DNA of 64,000 nucleotides from Frateuria_A sp051900535. Its GTDB lineage: Bacteria > Pseudomonadota > Gammaproteobacteria > Xanthomonadales > Rhodanobacteraceae. The stretch spans positions 434,001 to 498,000 of the forward strand of contig NZ_JBHZGI010000001.1 of the NCBI RefSeq assembly GCF_051900535.1, given 5' to 3'. Shown piece by piece: positions 21,925-30,355 of this stretch. Position numbers and translations under genes: made by a program. The notes under the pieces are model-generated. The model was not told where the DNA came from and did no database searches. It worked only from the letters and a program-made list of their open reading frames with translations. The number at the start of each line of letters is the position of its first letter. Position 1 is the stretch's first letter.

Positions 21925-23520
21925 ATGCGATCGAAGCCTTTTTCCCTGCCCGAATCCGGTCCGCTGCTCGGCGTGGTCTACGCGCTGCTGTGGCTGGCGC
22001 TGCTGCCTACGCAACAGCCTTACTGGATGTTGCCCTTCGGCCTGCGCTTCGCCGCGCTGCTGATCGTGCCGGTGCGGCAGTGGTTCTGGCTGCTGGGGCT
22101 CGAGCTGGCCGTGACCGCCATCCTGGACCTGCGTTCGGGCCTGCCCATGGGGTGGGAGACCTTCGTGATCGGCGACCTGCCCGAGCCGCTGATCATGGCG
22201 GTAAGCCTGTGGCTGTTGCGCCGGGTGAATCTGCACGCCAGCCTGCGCGACCCGGAGGAAGCCACCCGCCTGCTGCTTTCGGCCGTGCTGGTGGTCGGTG
22301 CGGTGGCGGCCGCCGATGCGGTGTTGCTGGCGCTGCTGCATGAAAGCGCGGCCCCCGCGGCGATGGTGCGCGCGCTCGGCCGCGAGTTGCTGGGGAATTA
22401 CCTGGGCGTACTGCTGGTGGCGCCGCTGTCGATCATGCTGCTGCGTGCGCGACCGAACCGAAAGATGGTGGCCAGCCTGGTGATGGACGGGCTGCTGGTG
22501 ATGCTGCCGGCGATGGCGCTGTTGCTGATGCTATCGGAGCACGCCGCGCCCCAGCCGGAATTCGCCCGAGTGCTGTCGCTGGCACCGGTATTGTTCTTCG
22601 CCTTCCGCCACGGCTGGCGCGGCGCCACGCTGGCGATGTTGATCTCGTGCTTGGGCATGACGGCGGTCGACCATCAGCCGGGGCATGCGCAGAGCGCCGC
22701 TGGCTATCTGTTCCTGGCTGTCGCTGGCACCGGAGCGCTCATGCTCGGCGCGGCAACCGACGCCCTGCGCCGCAGCAGCGAACGGGTGGCCGAACAGAAC
22801 GTCTACCTGGGCGCGGTCAACCGTCGATTGGACCAACTCGCCCGACAGTTGCGCGACGCGGCCCGCGGCAACCTGCAGGCCGAGGAAAACCAGCGCCGGC
22901 ATATGGCCGCCGAGCTGCACGACGAGCTCGGCCAGAACATCACGGCCATCCAGACCCACATGAAACTCGCGCAGGTGCGCCTGCGTCAGGCGGGGCTGGA
23001 AGACATCAGCGTCTCGATCAACACCATCCTCGGCTACATGCGCCGCGCCCTGCATCGCCTGCTGGACGACCTGCGTCCCGCGGTGCTGGACGAGTTCGGC
23101 CTGCTGCGGGCGCTGGACGAAGGTCCGATCCGCGACCTGCTGACCACCGCCGGCATCGTCTTCCACACCGACATGCGCGGCGACCCGCGGTTGCTGGACG
23201 AAGACACCCGCATCGCGGTGTACCGCCTGGTACAGGAAAGCGCCACCAATGCGGTCAAGCACGCCCAGGCCAGCGAATTCCGCCTGCGTCTGCGCATCGG
23301 CGAGCGCCATGGGGTGGTGCTGGCCCTGCTCGACATCCGCGACGACGGCGTGGGCCTGCCCAGCCGCCTGCCCCGCGGCGGCCGCGGCCTGCAGGGCATG
23401 CGCGACCGCGTCACCTCGCTGGGTGGCCTGTTCCGGCTGAGGCCCGACCGCCAAGGCGTCCACCTGCGGATTTTGCTGCGGAGCAGCACGTCCGGCCGTG
23501 AACCCGGTCGGCTGGCATAG
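21925..23520 (+). CDS. MASE1-type sensor histidine kinase (UhpB-like)
   Basis: A 531-residue membrane sensor kinase. Residues 1-285 hold about eight hydrophobic segments resembling the MASE1 sensor domain. A short coiled stretch leads to a HisKA_3 domain with phospho-acceptor H332 (MAAELHDELGQNITAIQ), then a HATPase with N box (ESATNAVKHAQA) and G boxes (DDGVGLP; GRGLQGMRDRV). This architecture pairs with NarL-type regulators such as the divergent neighbour. The signal sensed is unknown, and no uhpC or uhpT-like gene is adjacent. Confidence 0.88.
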   Translation: MRSKPFSLPESGPLLGVVYALLWLALLPTQQPYWMLPFGLRFAALLIVPVRQWFWLLGLELAVTAILDLRSGLPMGWETFVIGDLPEPLIMAVSLWLLRRVNLHASLRDPEEATRLLLSAVLVVGAVAAADAVLLALLHESAAPAAMVRALGRELLGNYLGVLLVAPLSIMLLRARPNRKMVASLVMDGLLVMLPAMALLLMLSEHAAPQPEFARVLSLAPVLFFAFRHGWRGATLAMLISCLGMTAVDHQPGHAQSAAGYLFLAVAGTGALMLGAATDALRRSSERVAEQNVYLGAVNRRLDQLARQLRDAARGNLQAEENQRRHMAAELHDELGQNITAIQTHMKLAQVRLRQAGLEDISVSINTILGYMRRALHRLLDDLRPAVLDEFGLLRALDEGPIRDLLTTAGIVFHTDMRGDPRLLDEDTRIAVYRLVQESATNAVKHAQASEFRLRLRIGERHGVVLALLDIRDDGVGLPSRLPRGGRGLQGMRDRVTSLGGLFRLRPDRQGVHLRILLRSSTSGREPGRLA

Positions 23521-23564
23521 GAATTTTTCCAATACCGGAGTCGTGAACAGCTCGTTAGCATCGG

Positions 23565-23761
23565 TCCATCGATGTGGGGGAGCCGCCGTCGCAAGATGGC
23601 GTGCCGTGGTCACCGTGGGGACGGTGGCCACGAAGAACGGCAGGATGCCGTTCCGCCGGTACCAACGGCGCCACCCGGCCAGCGAGCAATTCGCACTGCC
23701 GAAGCGCTATGTGGTAACGGATCAGCCGTGGGTGGACAGGAGTCCTCCCGCGGCTTTTTTT
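23565..23761 (+). ncRNA. candidate structured non-coding RNA
   Basis: The 348-bp gap between the kinase and fur shows four consecutive hairpins on the plus strand. GCCGTC-GCAA-GATGGC (23585-23600) has a GNRA tetraloop. A 12-bp stem with a GGGG loop spans 23605-23632. A perfect 8-bp stem spans 23635-23653. A terminator hairpin with seven T spans 23725-23761. I recognise no known RNA family (not 6S, RNase P or SRP). The 5' end is a guess. The alternative is a long structured 3' tail of the kinase mRNA. The remaining 23762-23868 holds nothing I recognise. Confidence 0.5.
23725..23761 (+). terminator. Rho-independent terminator of the candidate RNA
   Basis: GCCGTGGG pairs with CCCGCGGC (one wobble), with an inner GGAC/GTCC stem, and is followed by seven T. 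It ends plus-strand transcription coming from the kinase gene or from the candidate RNA. Confidence 0.85.
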
Positions 23762-23868
23762 ATGCCCGCCCCGTACGCCGCATTTCAATGGTGGGAGCCA
23801 GCTTGCGCGGCTCTGCCTTCTCCCGGCCCGGCAGAGCATCCGCCGCAGGCGCGCTCATGCGGTTCGGA

Positions 23869-24285
23869 TCAGCGGGCCTTGTTCTTGGGCCGCACGTACA
23901 GCACCAGACTGTGATCCTCCAGCACGTAACCGTGCTTGGCGGCGATTTCCTTCTGCAGCCGCTCGATCTCTTCGCTGACGAACTCGATGACCTTGCCGCT
24001 GTCTACGTCGATCATGTGGTCGTGGTGCTTGCCGCGGTCAAGCTCGTAGACGGCCTGGCCGCCTTCGAAGTTGTGCTTGACCACGATGCCCGCGGCCTCG
24101 AACTGGGTAAGCACGCGGTACACCGTTGCCAGGCCGATGTCTTCCTGTTCGGCCAGCAGCTTCTTGTAGACGTCTTCGGCGGTGAGGTGCTGGACACCCT
24201 CTTCTTCGAAGATCTGCAGGATCCGCATGCGCGGGTGGGTGACCTTCAGGCCGACCCGGCGCAGCTCTCTGGTTTCCTGTTCCAT
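23869..24285 (-). CDS. fur: ferric uptake regulator
   Basis: Iron-responsive repressor. The 138-residue protein has the winged helix (RRVGLKVTHPRMRILQIF; IGLATVYRVLTQFE) and the metal-binding and dimerisation region with KHHDHMIDVDSGKVIEF. It contains no cysteine at all, so it lacks the CxxC structural zinc site of E. coli Fur, as in Pseudomonas. The start is placed at MEQETRELRR with GGAG upstream; an in-frame GTG at 24297 would add four residues. It is divergent from bamE, an arrangement known in Xanthomonas (omlA-fur). Confidence 0.97.
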   Translation of the reverse strand: MEQETRELRRVGLKVTHPRMRILQIFEEEGVQHLTAEDVYKKLLAEQEDIGLATVYRVLTQFEAAGIVVKHNFEGGQAVYELDRGKHHDHMIDVDSGKVIEFVSEEIERLQKEIAAKHGYVLEDHSLVLYVRPKNKAR

Positions 24286-24360
24286 GGCTCGCTCCACGCA
24301 CGGCGTATCAAGGCCATTAGTGTATCATCGCCCCCTTCACGATCCGGACGCAAAACACGC

Positions 24361-24810
24361 ATGCACAAGCTGATTCGCACGCTCGGTTCCGCCATGCTGG
24401 CGCTTACGCTGGTGGGTTGCGGACTCGTCTATGTCCCCAACGTGCAGCAAGGCAACTTCCTTGACAAGAAGGACGTCGATCAGCTCAAGCCAGGCATGAC
24501 CAAGCATCAGGTGCTGGTGCTGCTGGGCTCGCCGTCCGTGCATACGCCGTTCAACCAGAACCGCTGGGACTACGTGTCCACCCAGCAGCACCGCGGCGGC
24601 AAGATCAAGATCCGCACCTTCACGCTCACTTTCAACAACGACACGCTGGTGCGCACCGACGGCGACTTCTTCGCGCAGGATCCCGAGAAGATGCTCGAGG
24701 AAAGCAAGAAGTACCACGTCACCTACCCCGTCGACGAAAACCAGGGCGACAAGAACACCAACGGCACCGACGACAGCGGCTCGACGCCGCCGGACAACGG
24801 CAGTCGCTGA
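24361..24810 (+). CDS. bamE: outer-membrane assembly lipoprotein BamE (OmlA/SmpA)
   Basis: Lipoprotein subunit of the BAM complex that inserts beta-barrel proteins. The 149-residue precursor has a signal peptide with lipobox LVGC, acylated at C20. The mature part carries the BamE fold signature LKPGMTKHQVLVLLGSP and the NRWDYV segment. The tail is hydrophilic and Asp/Asn-rich (about 125-149). The start at 24361 follows the 75-bp region shared with fur. Confidence 0.96.
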   Translation: MHKLIRTLGSAMLALTLVGCGLVYVPNVQQGNFLDKKDVDQLKPGMTKHQVLVLLGSPSVHTPFNQNRWDYVSTQQHRGGKIKIRTFTLTFNNDTLVRTDGDFFAQDPEKMLEESKKYHVTYPVDENQGDKNTNGTDDSGSTPPDNGSR

Positions 24811-24812
24811 TT

Positions 24813-25079
24813 TCAGCGGGCGCGGCGCCGGCGCGCCTCCTTCGGATCGAGCACCAGCATCCGGTACAGCTCCACGCGATCGCCGTCGCGCAGCCGATGT
24901 TCGGGTGGCACGCGGCGACCGAAGATGCCCAGTCGTTGCATATCGACCAGCGCGCCGTTCCGGCCCAGGTCAGTCGCCGCGATCGCGTCGGCCACCGTCG
25001 CGTTTGCGCCAAGCACCAGCCGCTTTAGCAACGTGCGCCCGGGCAGCGCCAGCACCACTTCTACCGTGATCTCAGCCAT
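24813..25079 (-). CDS. RnfH family protein (ubiquitin-like fold)
   Basis: An 88-residue member of the RnfH/YfjF (UPF0125) family. Visible features are MAEITVEVVLALPG, the VADAIAATDL stretch, LGIFGRR and LRDGDRVELYRMLVLDPKEARR, the usual C-terminal signature. The biochemical role is not established. Its start overlaps the end of ratA by 8 nt, matching the ratA-rnfH pairing seen in many gammaproteobacteria. It is convergent with bamE, only 2 nt away. Confidence 0.9.
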   Translation of the reverse strand: MAEITVEVVLALPGRTLLKRLVLGANATVADAIAATDLGRNGALVDMQRLGIFGRRVPPEHRLRDGDRVELYRMLVLDPKEARRRRAR

Positions 25080-25500
25080 ACGTGCGCTGGGCCTCGCGAC
25101 CGAAGTCCTCGACCATCTTGCTCGCCAGCGCCTGGAACCCGAGCTTGATTGCGGTGGCGCCCAGGCCCACATAGTCGAAGTCCAGCGCGAAGGCGATCTT
25201 GCAGCCATGCTCGCCTAGCGGAATGAATTCCCATAGGCCGTCCAGACTGCGGAACGGCCCTTCCACCAGTTGCATGCGCAGGCGCTTTGGCGGTTCGGTG
25301 GTGTTGCGGGTCGTGAAACCCTGTTTGAGGCCGGCGTATTTCAGATCCAGCCGCGCCACCAGCACGTCGCCCTCGCGCTCGAGCACCCGCGCACCGGCAC
25401 ACCAGGAGAAGCGCTTTGGGTATGCTTCGACGTCGTTGACCAGATCGAACATTTGCGCCGGCGTGTAATTGACCAGGGCGCTTCGTCGGATTTCGATCAC
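25072..25500 (-). CDS. ratA: RatA/PasT family protein (START-like, coenzyme Q-binding)
   Basis: A 142-residue START-fold protein of the RatA/Coq10 group. Characteristic segments are IEIRRSALVNYTPAQMFDLV, NDVEAYPKRFSWC and FALDFDYVGL. RatA has been reported both as a ribosome-association toxin and as a ubiquinone-binding chaperone; sequence alone cannot decide. I prefer the GTG at 25500 because AGAGGT lies at the right spacing and homology starts there. An ATG at 25515 would add five residues. It overlaps rnfH and is divergent from smpB. Confidence 0.88.
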   Translation of the reverse strand: MIEIRRSALVNYTPAQMFDLVNDVEAYPKRFSWCAGARVLEREGDVLVARLDLKYAGLKQGFTTRNTTEPPKRLRMQLVEGPFRSLDGLWEFIPLGEHGCKIAFALDFDYVGLGATAIKLGFQALASKMVEDFGREAQRTYG

Positions 25501-25566
25501 GGCTACCTCTTCCATCATTCGGTGCGACGGCTTCCGGCGCACCGCAAAGGCGCAAGTCTAGCGGAC

Positions 25567-26058
25567 ATGGCAAAAGCGAAGGACAAGGACAAGCACGCCG
25601 GCGGGACCATCGCGCTCAACAAGCGCGCCCGCCACGAGTACCACATCGACCAACGGTACGAAGCCGGCATTGCGCTGCAGGGTTGGGAACTGAAGGCACT
25701 GCGTGCCGGGCGCATCAATTTCGGCGACGGCTACGCGGTCGTGCTGAAGGGCGAGATCTTCCTGGTGGGGACCTCGATCCCGCCACTGATCAGCGCCTCC
25801 ACACACGTCATCGCCGAGGACCGCCGCACGCGAAAGCTGCTGCTGCACAAGCAGGAGATCGACCAGCTGATCGGCGCAGTCGAGCGCAAGGGCTACACCC
25901 TGGTGCCGATCGCCATGTACTGGAAAGGCAACAAGGTGAAGGTCGAGATCGGCCTGGCCCGCGGCAAGCAGGCGCACGACAAGCGCGACGCGGAGAAGGA
26001 ACGCGACTGGCAGCGCGAGAAACAGCGCACCATGCGCGCCCACAATCGCGAGGCCTGA
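25567..26058 (+). CDS. smpB: SsrA-binding protein SmpB
   Basis: Partner of tmRNA in rescuing stalled ribosomes. The 163-residue product has the family core NKRARHEYHIDQRYEAGIAL, LQGWELKALRAGRINFGDGY and a basic C-terminal tail (KRDAEKERDWQREKQR). The ATG at 25567 fits the family; the open frame extends upstream without homology. It is followed 81 nt later by ssrA, its functional partner, on the same strand. Confidence 0.97.
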   Translation: MAKAKDKDKHAGGTIALNKRARHEYHIDQRYEAGIALQGWELKALRAGRINFGDGYAVVLKGEIFLVGTSIPPLISASTHVIAEDRRTRKLLLHKQEIDQLIGAVERKGYTLVPIAMYWKGNKVKVEIGLARGKQAHDKRDAEKERDWQREKQRTMRAHNREA

Positions 26059-26080
26059 ACGATCCTTACGCACGCGCGCA

Positions 26081-26110
26081 TTGAAGCGCGCCATGTCGGC
26101 CCCATATACT
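26081..26110 (+). promoter_or_regulatory. sigma-70 promoter candidate for ssrA
   Basis: TTGAAG (26081-26086) and TATACT (26105-26110) are separated by 18 nt. Transcription would begin near 26117, about 20 nt before the mature tmRNA 5' end, which is made by RNase P. It lies just past the smpB stop. Confidence 0.55.
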
Positions 26111-26139
26111 TGTTCGACTGACCAGCTCAGGTTTTCCCC

Positions 26140-26492
<353 letters not shown>

Positions 26493-26518
26493 ATCCGGCA
26501 TCCATGCGATGCCCGAAT

Positions 26519-26554
26519 AGCCGGCATTCCAGCGCAAGCAGGATGCCGGCTTTT
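26519..26554 (+). terminator. Rho-independent terminator of ssrA
   Basis: AGCCGGCAT pairs with ATGCCGGC(T) around a 15-nt loop and is followed by TTTTCTTTT. It lies 26 nt beyond the tmRNA 3' end and before the convergent receiver-domain gene. Confidence 0.85.
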
Positions 26555-26576
26555 CTTTTGGCCGACCGGTGCCCGC

Positions 26577-27020
26577 CTATGGCAGCGCAAACGCTCGACG
26601 CAGGCTTTCGGCAAGGCTGGCGCCATCGTAGGGCTTGCACAGGATCGCGCCGCTTGGTCGCCCTTCCCGATTCGCCAGCTCCGTGTCGCCGGTAGCGAAC
26701 ACAAGGCCGATGCGCGGGTGCACCTGGCGGGCGAGTTCGGCCAGCTCGGTACCCGACATCCCGGGCAACCCTACGTCGGTGACCAGTACGTCGACGTGGC
26801 GCGCCTGAAGCACCGCCAACGCATCGGGGCCGTAGTCGGCCTCAACAACCTCATGTCCCAGTTCGCGCAGCATGTCGGCCGCGTCCATGCGGATGAGAGC
26901 GTCATCCTCTACCAGCAGTACCGTCAGCGTCCGCGAATCGGCCGCAGGAGCGGGCTTGCACGCCCCCGGGGCGACGGCATCGTGGTCGCCCGAGGCATCG
27001 GAAATGTGCGGATTGGACAT
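26577..27020 (-). CDS. single-domain response regulator
   Basis: A 147-residue protein with a 30-residue low-complexity lead and one receiver domain: acidic pair in VLLVEDDALIRMD, phospho-acceptor in VLVTDVGLPGMSG, and the conserved Lys in AILCKPYDG. There is no output domain. The style resembles receiver proteins that pair with hybrid kinases in alphaproteobacteria and Xanthomonads. The start MSNPHIS lies only 15 nt beyond the tRNA-Leu gene, with no strong Shine-Dalgarno. Partner and function are unknown. Confidence 0.82.
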   Translation of the reverse strand: MSNPHISDASGDHDAVAPGACKPAPAADSRTLTVLLVEDDALIRMDAADMLRELGHEVVEADYGPDALAVLQARHVDVLVTDVGLPGMSGTELAELARQVHPRIGLVFATGDTELANREGRPSGAILCKPYDGASLAESLRRAFALP

Positions 27021-27034
27021 GGCGTGATCGTCGA

Positions 27035-27121
27035 TGGTGCCCGGAGCGGGGGTCGAACCCGCATACCCGCGAGGGTGAGGGATTTTAAGTCCCTTGCGTC
27101 TACCAGTTTCGCCATCCGGGC
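27035..27121 (-). tRNA. tRNA-Leu (TAA)
   Basis: An 87-nt class II tRNA with acceptor GCCCGGA/TCCGGGC, discriminator A, encoded CCA, T arm GGTTCGAACCC-like (GGGTTCGACCCC) and a long variable arm. The anticodon loop CTTAAAA gives TAA. It is the last of four tRNAs on this strand and directly precedes the single-domain response regulator. Confidence 0.97.
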
Positions 27122-27241
27122 ATAAGGCCAAGGATCGTAGCACCCGCCTGCCTTTGCTGGAGCGCGCCTCGCGAGAGGCCGGCGAACTCGGAGAATGCAT
27201 CGCCCGCAAGCAGTCCCTGCGGCTTCGAAACGCACCAAACG

Positions 27242-27266
27242 AAAAGGCCCGCTGGTGGCGGGCCTT
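27242..27266 (-). terminator. hairpin downstream of tRNA-Cys
   Basis: AAGGCCCGC and GCGGGCCTT form a 9-bp stem with a 5-nt loop; the minus-strand transcript continues TTCGTTT. It lies 14 nt past the tRNA-Cys 3' end. Confidence 0.65.
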
Positions 27267-27280
27267 CGAGGATCGCGCAA

Positions 27281-27354
27281 TGGAGGCCAGGGTCGGAATC
27301 GAACCGGCGTACACGGCTTTGCAGGCCGCTGCATGACCACTCTGCCACCTGGCC
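27281..27354 (-). tRNA. tRNA-Cys (GCA)
   Basis: A 74-nt tRNA with acceptor GGCCAGG/CCTGGCC-type pairing, encoded CCA and anticodon stem-loop GCGGC-CTGCAAA-GCCGT, anticodon GCA. It sits between tRNA-Leu and tRNA-Gly, the same set found downstream of pgsA in E. coli (glyW-cysT-leuZ). Confidence 0.97.
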
Positions 27355-27386
27355 ATCGCGCACGGAACGCATGGTTGCGGTCCGCT

Positions 27387-27416
27387 TAAAAAACAAAACC
27401 CCGGTGGTCCGAGGTT
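27387..27416 (-). terminator. Rho-independent terminator downstream of the second tRNA-Gly
   Basis: On the minus strand AACCTCGG-ACCA-CCGGGGTT (8 bp, one wobble) is followed by TTGTTTTTT. It lies between tRNA-Gly and tRNA-Cys and should end the tRNA-Gly transcript. Confidence 0.8.
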
Positions 27417-27425
27417 TCTTGAAAC

Positions 27426-27501
<76 letters not shown>

Positions 27502-27591
27502 ATCAGAGTCGGAAAGGATAGCAGAACCGGGCGGGATGTGAAGGCCTCGCCGCGGTTTTTGCATGTTTCCGTAGCGCCCGCCGTAAACGAC

Positions 27592-27616
27592 GAAGCCCCG
27601 GCATGGCCGGGGCTTC
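27592..27616 (-). terminator. hairpin between the two tRNA-Gly genes
   Basis: A perfect 11-bp stem GAAGCCCCGGC/GCCGGGGCTTC with a 3-nt loop lies 10 nt after the first tRNA-Gly, followed on the minus strand by GTCGTTT. The T run is weak, so it may act as a processing or partial termination site. Confidence 0.6.
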
Positions 27617-27625
27617 GAGAGAAAC

Positions 27626-27701
<76 letters not shown>

Positions 27702-27738
27702 ATCGGAGCCGCGCATTTTAGCGGCGAAAACAGGCTCG

Positions 27739-28344
27739 TCAAGCCTTGTCGATACCGGGCTGCTTCGGCGGGTCGCCGCGCAGCATCGGCCAGGCGGCGC
27801 GCAGGTAGTGCATGCCCGACCAGATGGTCAGTCCACCGGCGATCACCAGCAGCCCTTCACCGATGTGGTACAGGCGCAACGCCTCTGCCTCCTTCTCGTG
27901 CTGAACGATCAGCACGACCAGCGCGATCATCTGCATCACGGTCTTGAGCTTGCCGACGAAGGCCACTTTCACCGTGGCCCGCATGCCGATCTCGGCCATC
28001 CATTCGCGCAGCGCCGAGATGCTGATCTCGCGGCCCACGATGACCGCGGCGGTCACCGCCATCAGGATGCCTGGCCAGCCGCCGCGGTGGGATTCGACCA
28101 GCAGGAACAGCGTCACCGCGACCATCAGCTTGTCGGCCACCGGATCCAGGAAGGCGCCGAACGCCGAGGTCTGATTGAGCCGGCGCGCCAGGTAGCCGTC
28201 GAGCCAGTCGGTGAAGGCGGCCAGCACGAAGACGATGGCGGCGGTGATGTTGTGTCCGCGGAACGGCAGGTAGAACACGACCACCATGACCGGTAGCAGC
28301 GCCACACGGAACAGGGTCAGCCAGGTGGGGAGGTTGATGCGCAT
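27739..28344 (-). CDS. pgsA: CDP-diacylglycerol-glycerol-3-phosphate 3-phosphatidyltransferase
   Basis: Makes phosphatidylglycerol phosphate, the committed step to phosphatidylglycerol and cardiolipin. The 201-residue inner-membrane protein starts MRINLPTWLTLFR and contains the CDP-alcohol phosphotransferase motif DGYLARRLNQTSAFGAFLDP-VADK. Four to five hydrophobic segments are visible. It lies 49 nt downstream of uvrC and upstream of the tRNA cluster, the gammaproteobacterial uvrC-pgsA-tRNA order. Confidence 0.96.
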   Translation of the reverse strand: MRINLPTWLTLFRVALLPVMVVVFYLPFRGHNITAAIVFVLAAFTDWLDGYLARRLNQTSAFGAFLDPVADKLMVAVTLFLLVESHRGGWPGILMAVTAAVIVGREISISALREWMAEIGMRATVKVAFVGKLKTVMQMIALVVLIVQHEKEAEALRLYHIGEGLLVIAGGLTIWSGMHYLRAAWPMLRGDPPKQPGIDKA

Positions 28345-28393
28345 CGTCCTTTCCGTCGGTTGTCGTTATCAGTGTCGCACGGGAGCTGGCGGG

Positions 28394-30220
28394 CTAGCCG
28401 TGCAGGGTGGCATAGATGCGCTCGGCCAGGCCGCGATCGATGCCCTTGATCGAAGCCAGTTCCTCGACGCCGGCGGCCTCGACCCCGGCCAGGCCGCCGA
28501 AGGCCTTGAGCAGCGCCGCGCGCCGCCGCGCGCCGATGCCCGGCACGTCTTCCAGGATGCTGCGCTCGCGCGCCTTTTCCCGGCGTTTGCGGTGCCCGCT
28601 GATGGCGAAGCGGTGCGCCTCGTCGCGCACGGCGGCGACCAGGTGCAGCGCGGGCGAGGCCGAGCCGGGGTGGATCTCGCGGCCGGAGTTGGCCAGCACC
28701 AGGGTTTCCTCGCCGGCGCGGCGACCCGGGCCCTTGGCGACGCCCACCACCTCGATGCCGGTGACACCAAGTTCCGCCAGCACGTCCATCGCCTGCGCAA
28801 CCTGACCACCACCACCGTCGATCAGCAGCACATCGGGCTTTGCGCCCTCGCCCGCCGCCACCTTGCGGAAGCGTCGGGTGAGCGCCTGGTGCATCGCTGC
28901 GTAGTCGTCGCCCGGGGTGATGCCGGCGATATTGAAGCGTCGGTAGTGCGACTTCTCCGGCCCTTCCGGCCCGAACACCACGCAGGAGGCGACGGTCGCC
29001 TCGCCCATGGTGTGGCTGATGTCGAAGCACTCGATCCGGCGCGGCGGCCCGGACAACTCCAGCAATTTCTGCAGGTCGTCAAAGCGTGCGCCCAGGGTCT
29101 GCCGGCTGGCCAGGCGCGAGGTGAGCGAGGCCTGCGCGTTACGCTCGGCCATCTGCAGGAACCGCGCGCGCTCGCCGCGCACGCTGGACTTGATCTCCAC
29201 CGCATGCCCCGCCTGCTCGAAGAGCACCTGCGCCAGCAAGGCCTGGTCGGGGATCGTCTCGCACAGAATGATCTCGCGCGGCACCGGCCGCTCCAGGTAG
29301 TACTGGGCGATGAACTGGGCCAGCACGTCCGCCGGCTCGGCATCCAGCGGCAGGCGCGGGAAGAAGTCGCGCGTGCCCAAGCTGATGCCGTTGCGGAAGA
29401 ACAGCACGCTGACGCACGCCATGCCGCCCTCGATACGGCAGGCAACCACGTCCATGTCGGCGCTGGCGCCCTGCACGTGGTGCTGCGCCTGCAGCTTGCG
29501 CAAGGCGGCGACCTGGTCGCGCAACGCCGCAGCGCGTTCGAAGTTGAGCGCGATCGCTGCCTGTTCCATCGACGTGGCCAGTTCATCGATCACCGCGCTG
29601 CTGCGCCCTTCCAGGAACATCTCGGCATGGCGCACATCGCTGCGATAGTCCTCCACCGAGACCAGGCCCACGCAAGGCGCCGTGCAGCGGCCGATCTGGT
29701 GTTGCAGGCACGGACGCGAGCGGTTGCGGAAGTAGCTGTCCTCGCACTGGCGGACCTTGAACAGCTTCTGCATCAGGTTGAGGCTTTCGCGCACGGCGAA
29801 GGCGCTCGGGTACGGTCCGAAAAAGCGGCCTTTCAGGTTCTTGGCGCCGCGATGGAACGCCAGGCGCGGATAGTCCTCGCCACTGGAGAGATAGATGTAC
29901 GGGTAGCTTTTGTCGTCCCGCAGCAGGATGTTGTAGCGCGGCTTGAGTGACTTGATCAGCTGCGATTCGAGCAGCAGCGCCTCGCCCTCGGTGCGCGTGA
30001 CGGTGACCTCGCAGCGCGCGATCTGCGAAACCATCGCGTTGATCCGCGGTTCCATGCGCGGCTTGAGGAAGTAGCTGCCGACGCGCTTCTTGAGGCTGCC
30101 CGCCTTGCCCACGTACAACAGCTCACCGTCGGCGTCGAAGTAGCGGTAGACGCCGGGCGAGGTGGTCAGGGTCTGGACGAAGGCCTTGCCGTCGAACGGC
30201 GGCGTCTGGGACGACTGCAT
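28394..30220 (-). CDS. uvrC: excinuclease ABC subunit C
   Basis: Makes both incisions in nucleotide excision repair. The 608-residue protein has the GIY-YIG nuclease domain (SPGVYRYF and LLYVGKAGSLKKRV near residues 20-45), a UVR domain around 200-235 (AIALNFERAAALRDQV), the RNase-H-like 3' nuclease domain (ECFDISH; LLIDGGGGQ) and a C-terminal helix-hairpin-helix pair (DVPGIGARRRAALLKAFGG). The ATG at 30220 is chosen over an extended frame. Confidence 0.97.
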   Translation of the reverse strand: MQSSQTPPFDGKAFVQTLTTSPGVYRYFDADGELLYVGKAGSLKKRVGSYFLKPRMEPRINAMVSQIARCEVTVTRTEGEALLLESQLIKSLKPRYNILLRDDKSYPYIYLSSGEDYPRLAFHRGAKNLKGRFFGPYPSAFAVRESLNLMQKLFKVRQCEDSYFRNRSRPCLQHQIGRCTAPCVGLVSVEDYRSDVRHAEMFLEGRSSAVIDELATSMEQAAIALNFERAAALRDQVAALRKLQAQHHVQGASADMDVVACRIEGGMACVSVLFFRNGISLGTRDFFPRLPLDAEPADVLAQFIAQYYLERPVPREIILCETIPDQALLAQVLFEQAGHAVEIKSSVRGERARFLQMAERNAQASLTSRLASRQTLGARFDDLQKLLELSGPPRRIECFDISHTMGEATVASCVVFGPEGPEKSHYRRFNIAGITPGDDYAAMHQALTRRFRKVAAGEGAKPDVLLIDGGGGQVAQAMDVLAELGVTGIEVVGVAKGPGRRAGEETLVLANSGREIHPGSASPALHLVAAVRDEAHRFAISGHRKRREKARERSILEDVPGIGARRRAALLKAFGGLAGVEAAGVEELASIKGIDRGLAERIYATLHG

Positions 30221-30355
30221 GAAGGCGATTCTAGCCGTTCCGGCAAGGGTAGCCGTGACCGGATGCCGAACAGGCCGCCAGGCCGGCATGGGGTGGTCTT
30301 CAGCCCAGCCTCCTTTTCCGCGACAAAACCTGGTGGGCCGGAGCCTACCTGCCGT

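Noticed and set aside
23531..23839. Small open frames in the kinase-fur gap
   Set aside because: No start with a ribosome-binding site and no homology; the region is dominated by RNA-like hairpins and a terminator.
23869..24360. Fur box in the fur/bamE gap
   Set aside because: ATTAGTGTATCATC has only weak similarity to GATAATGATAATCATTATC, too poor to report as a site.
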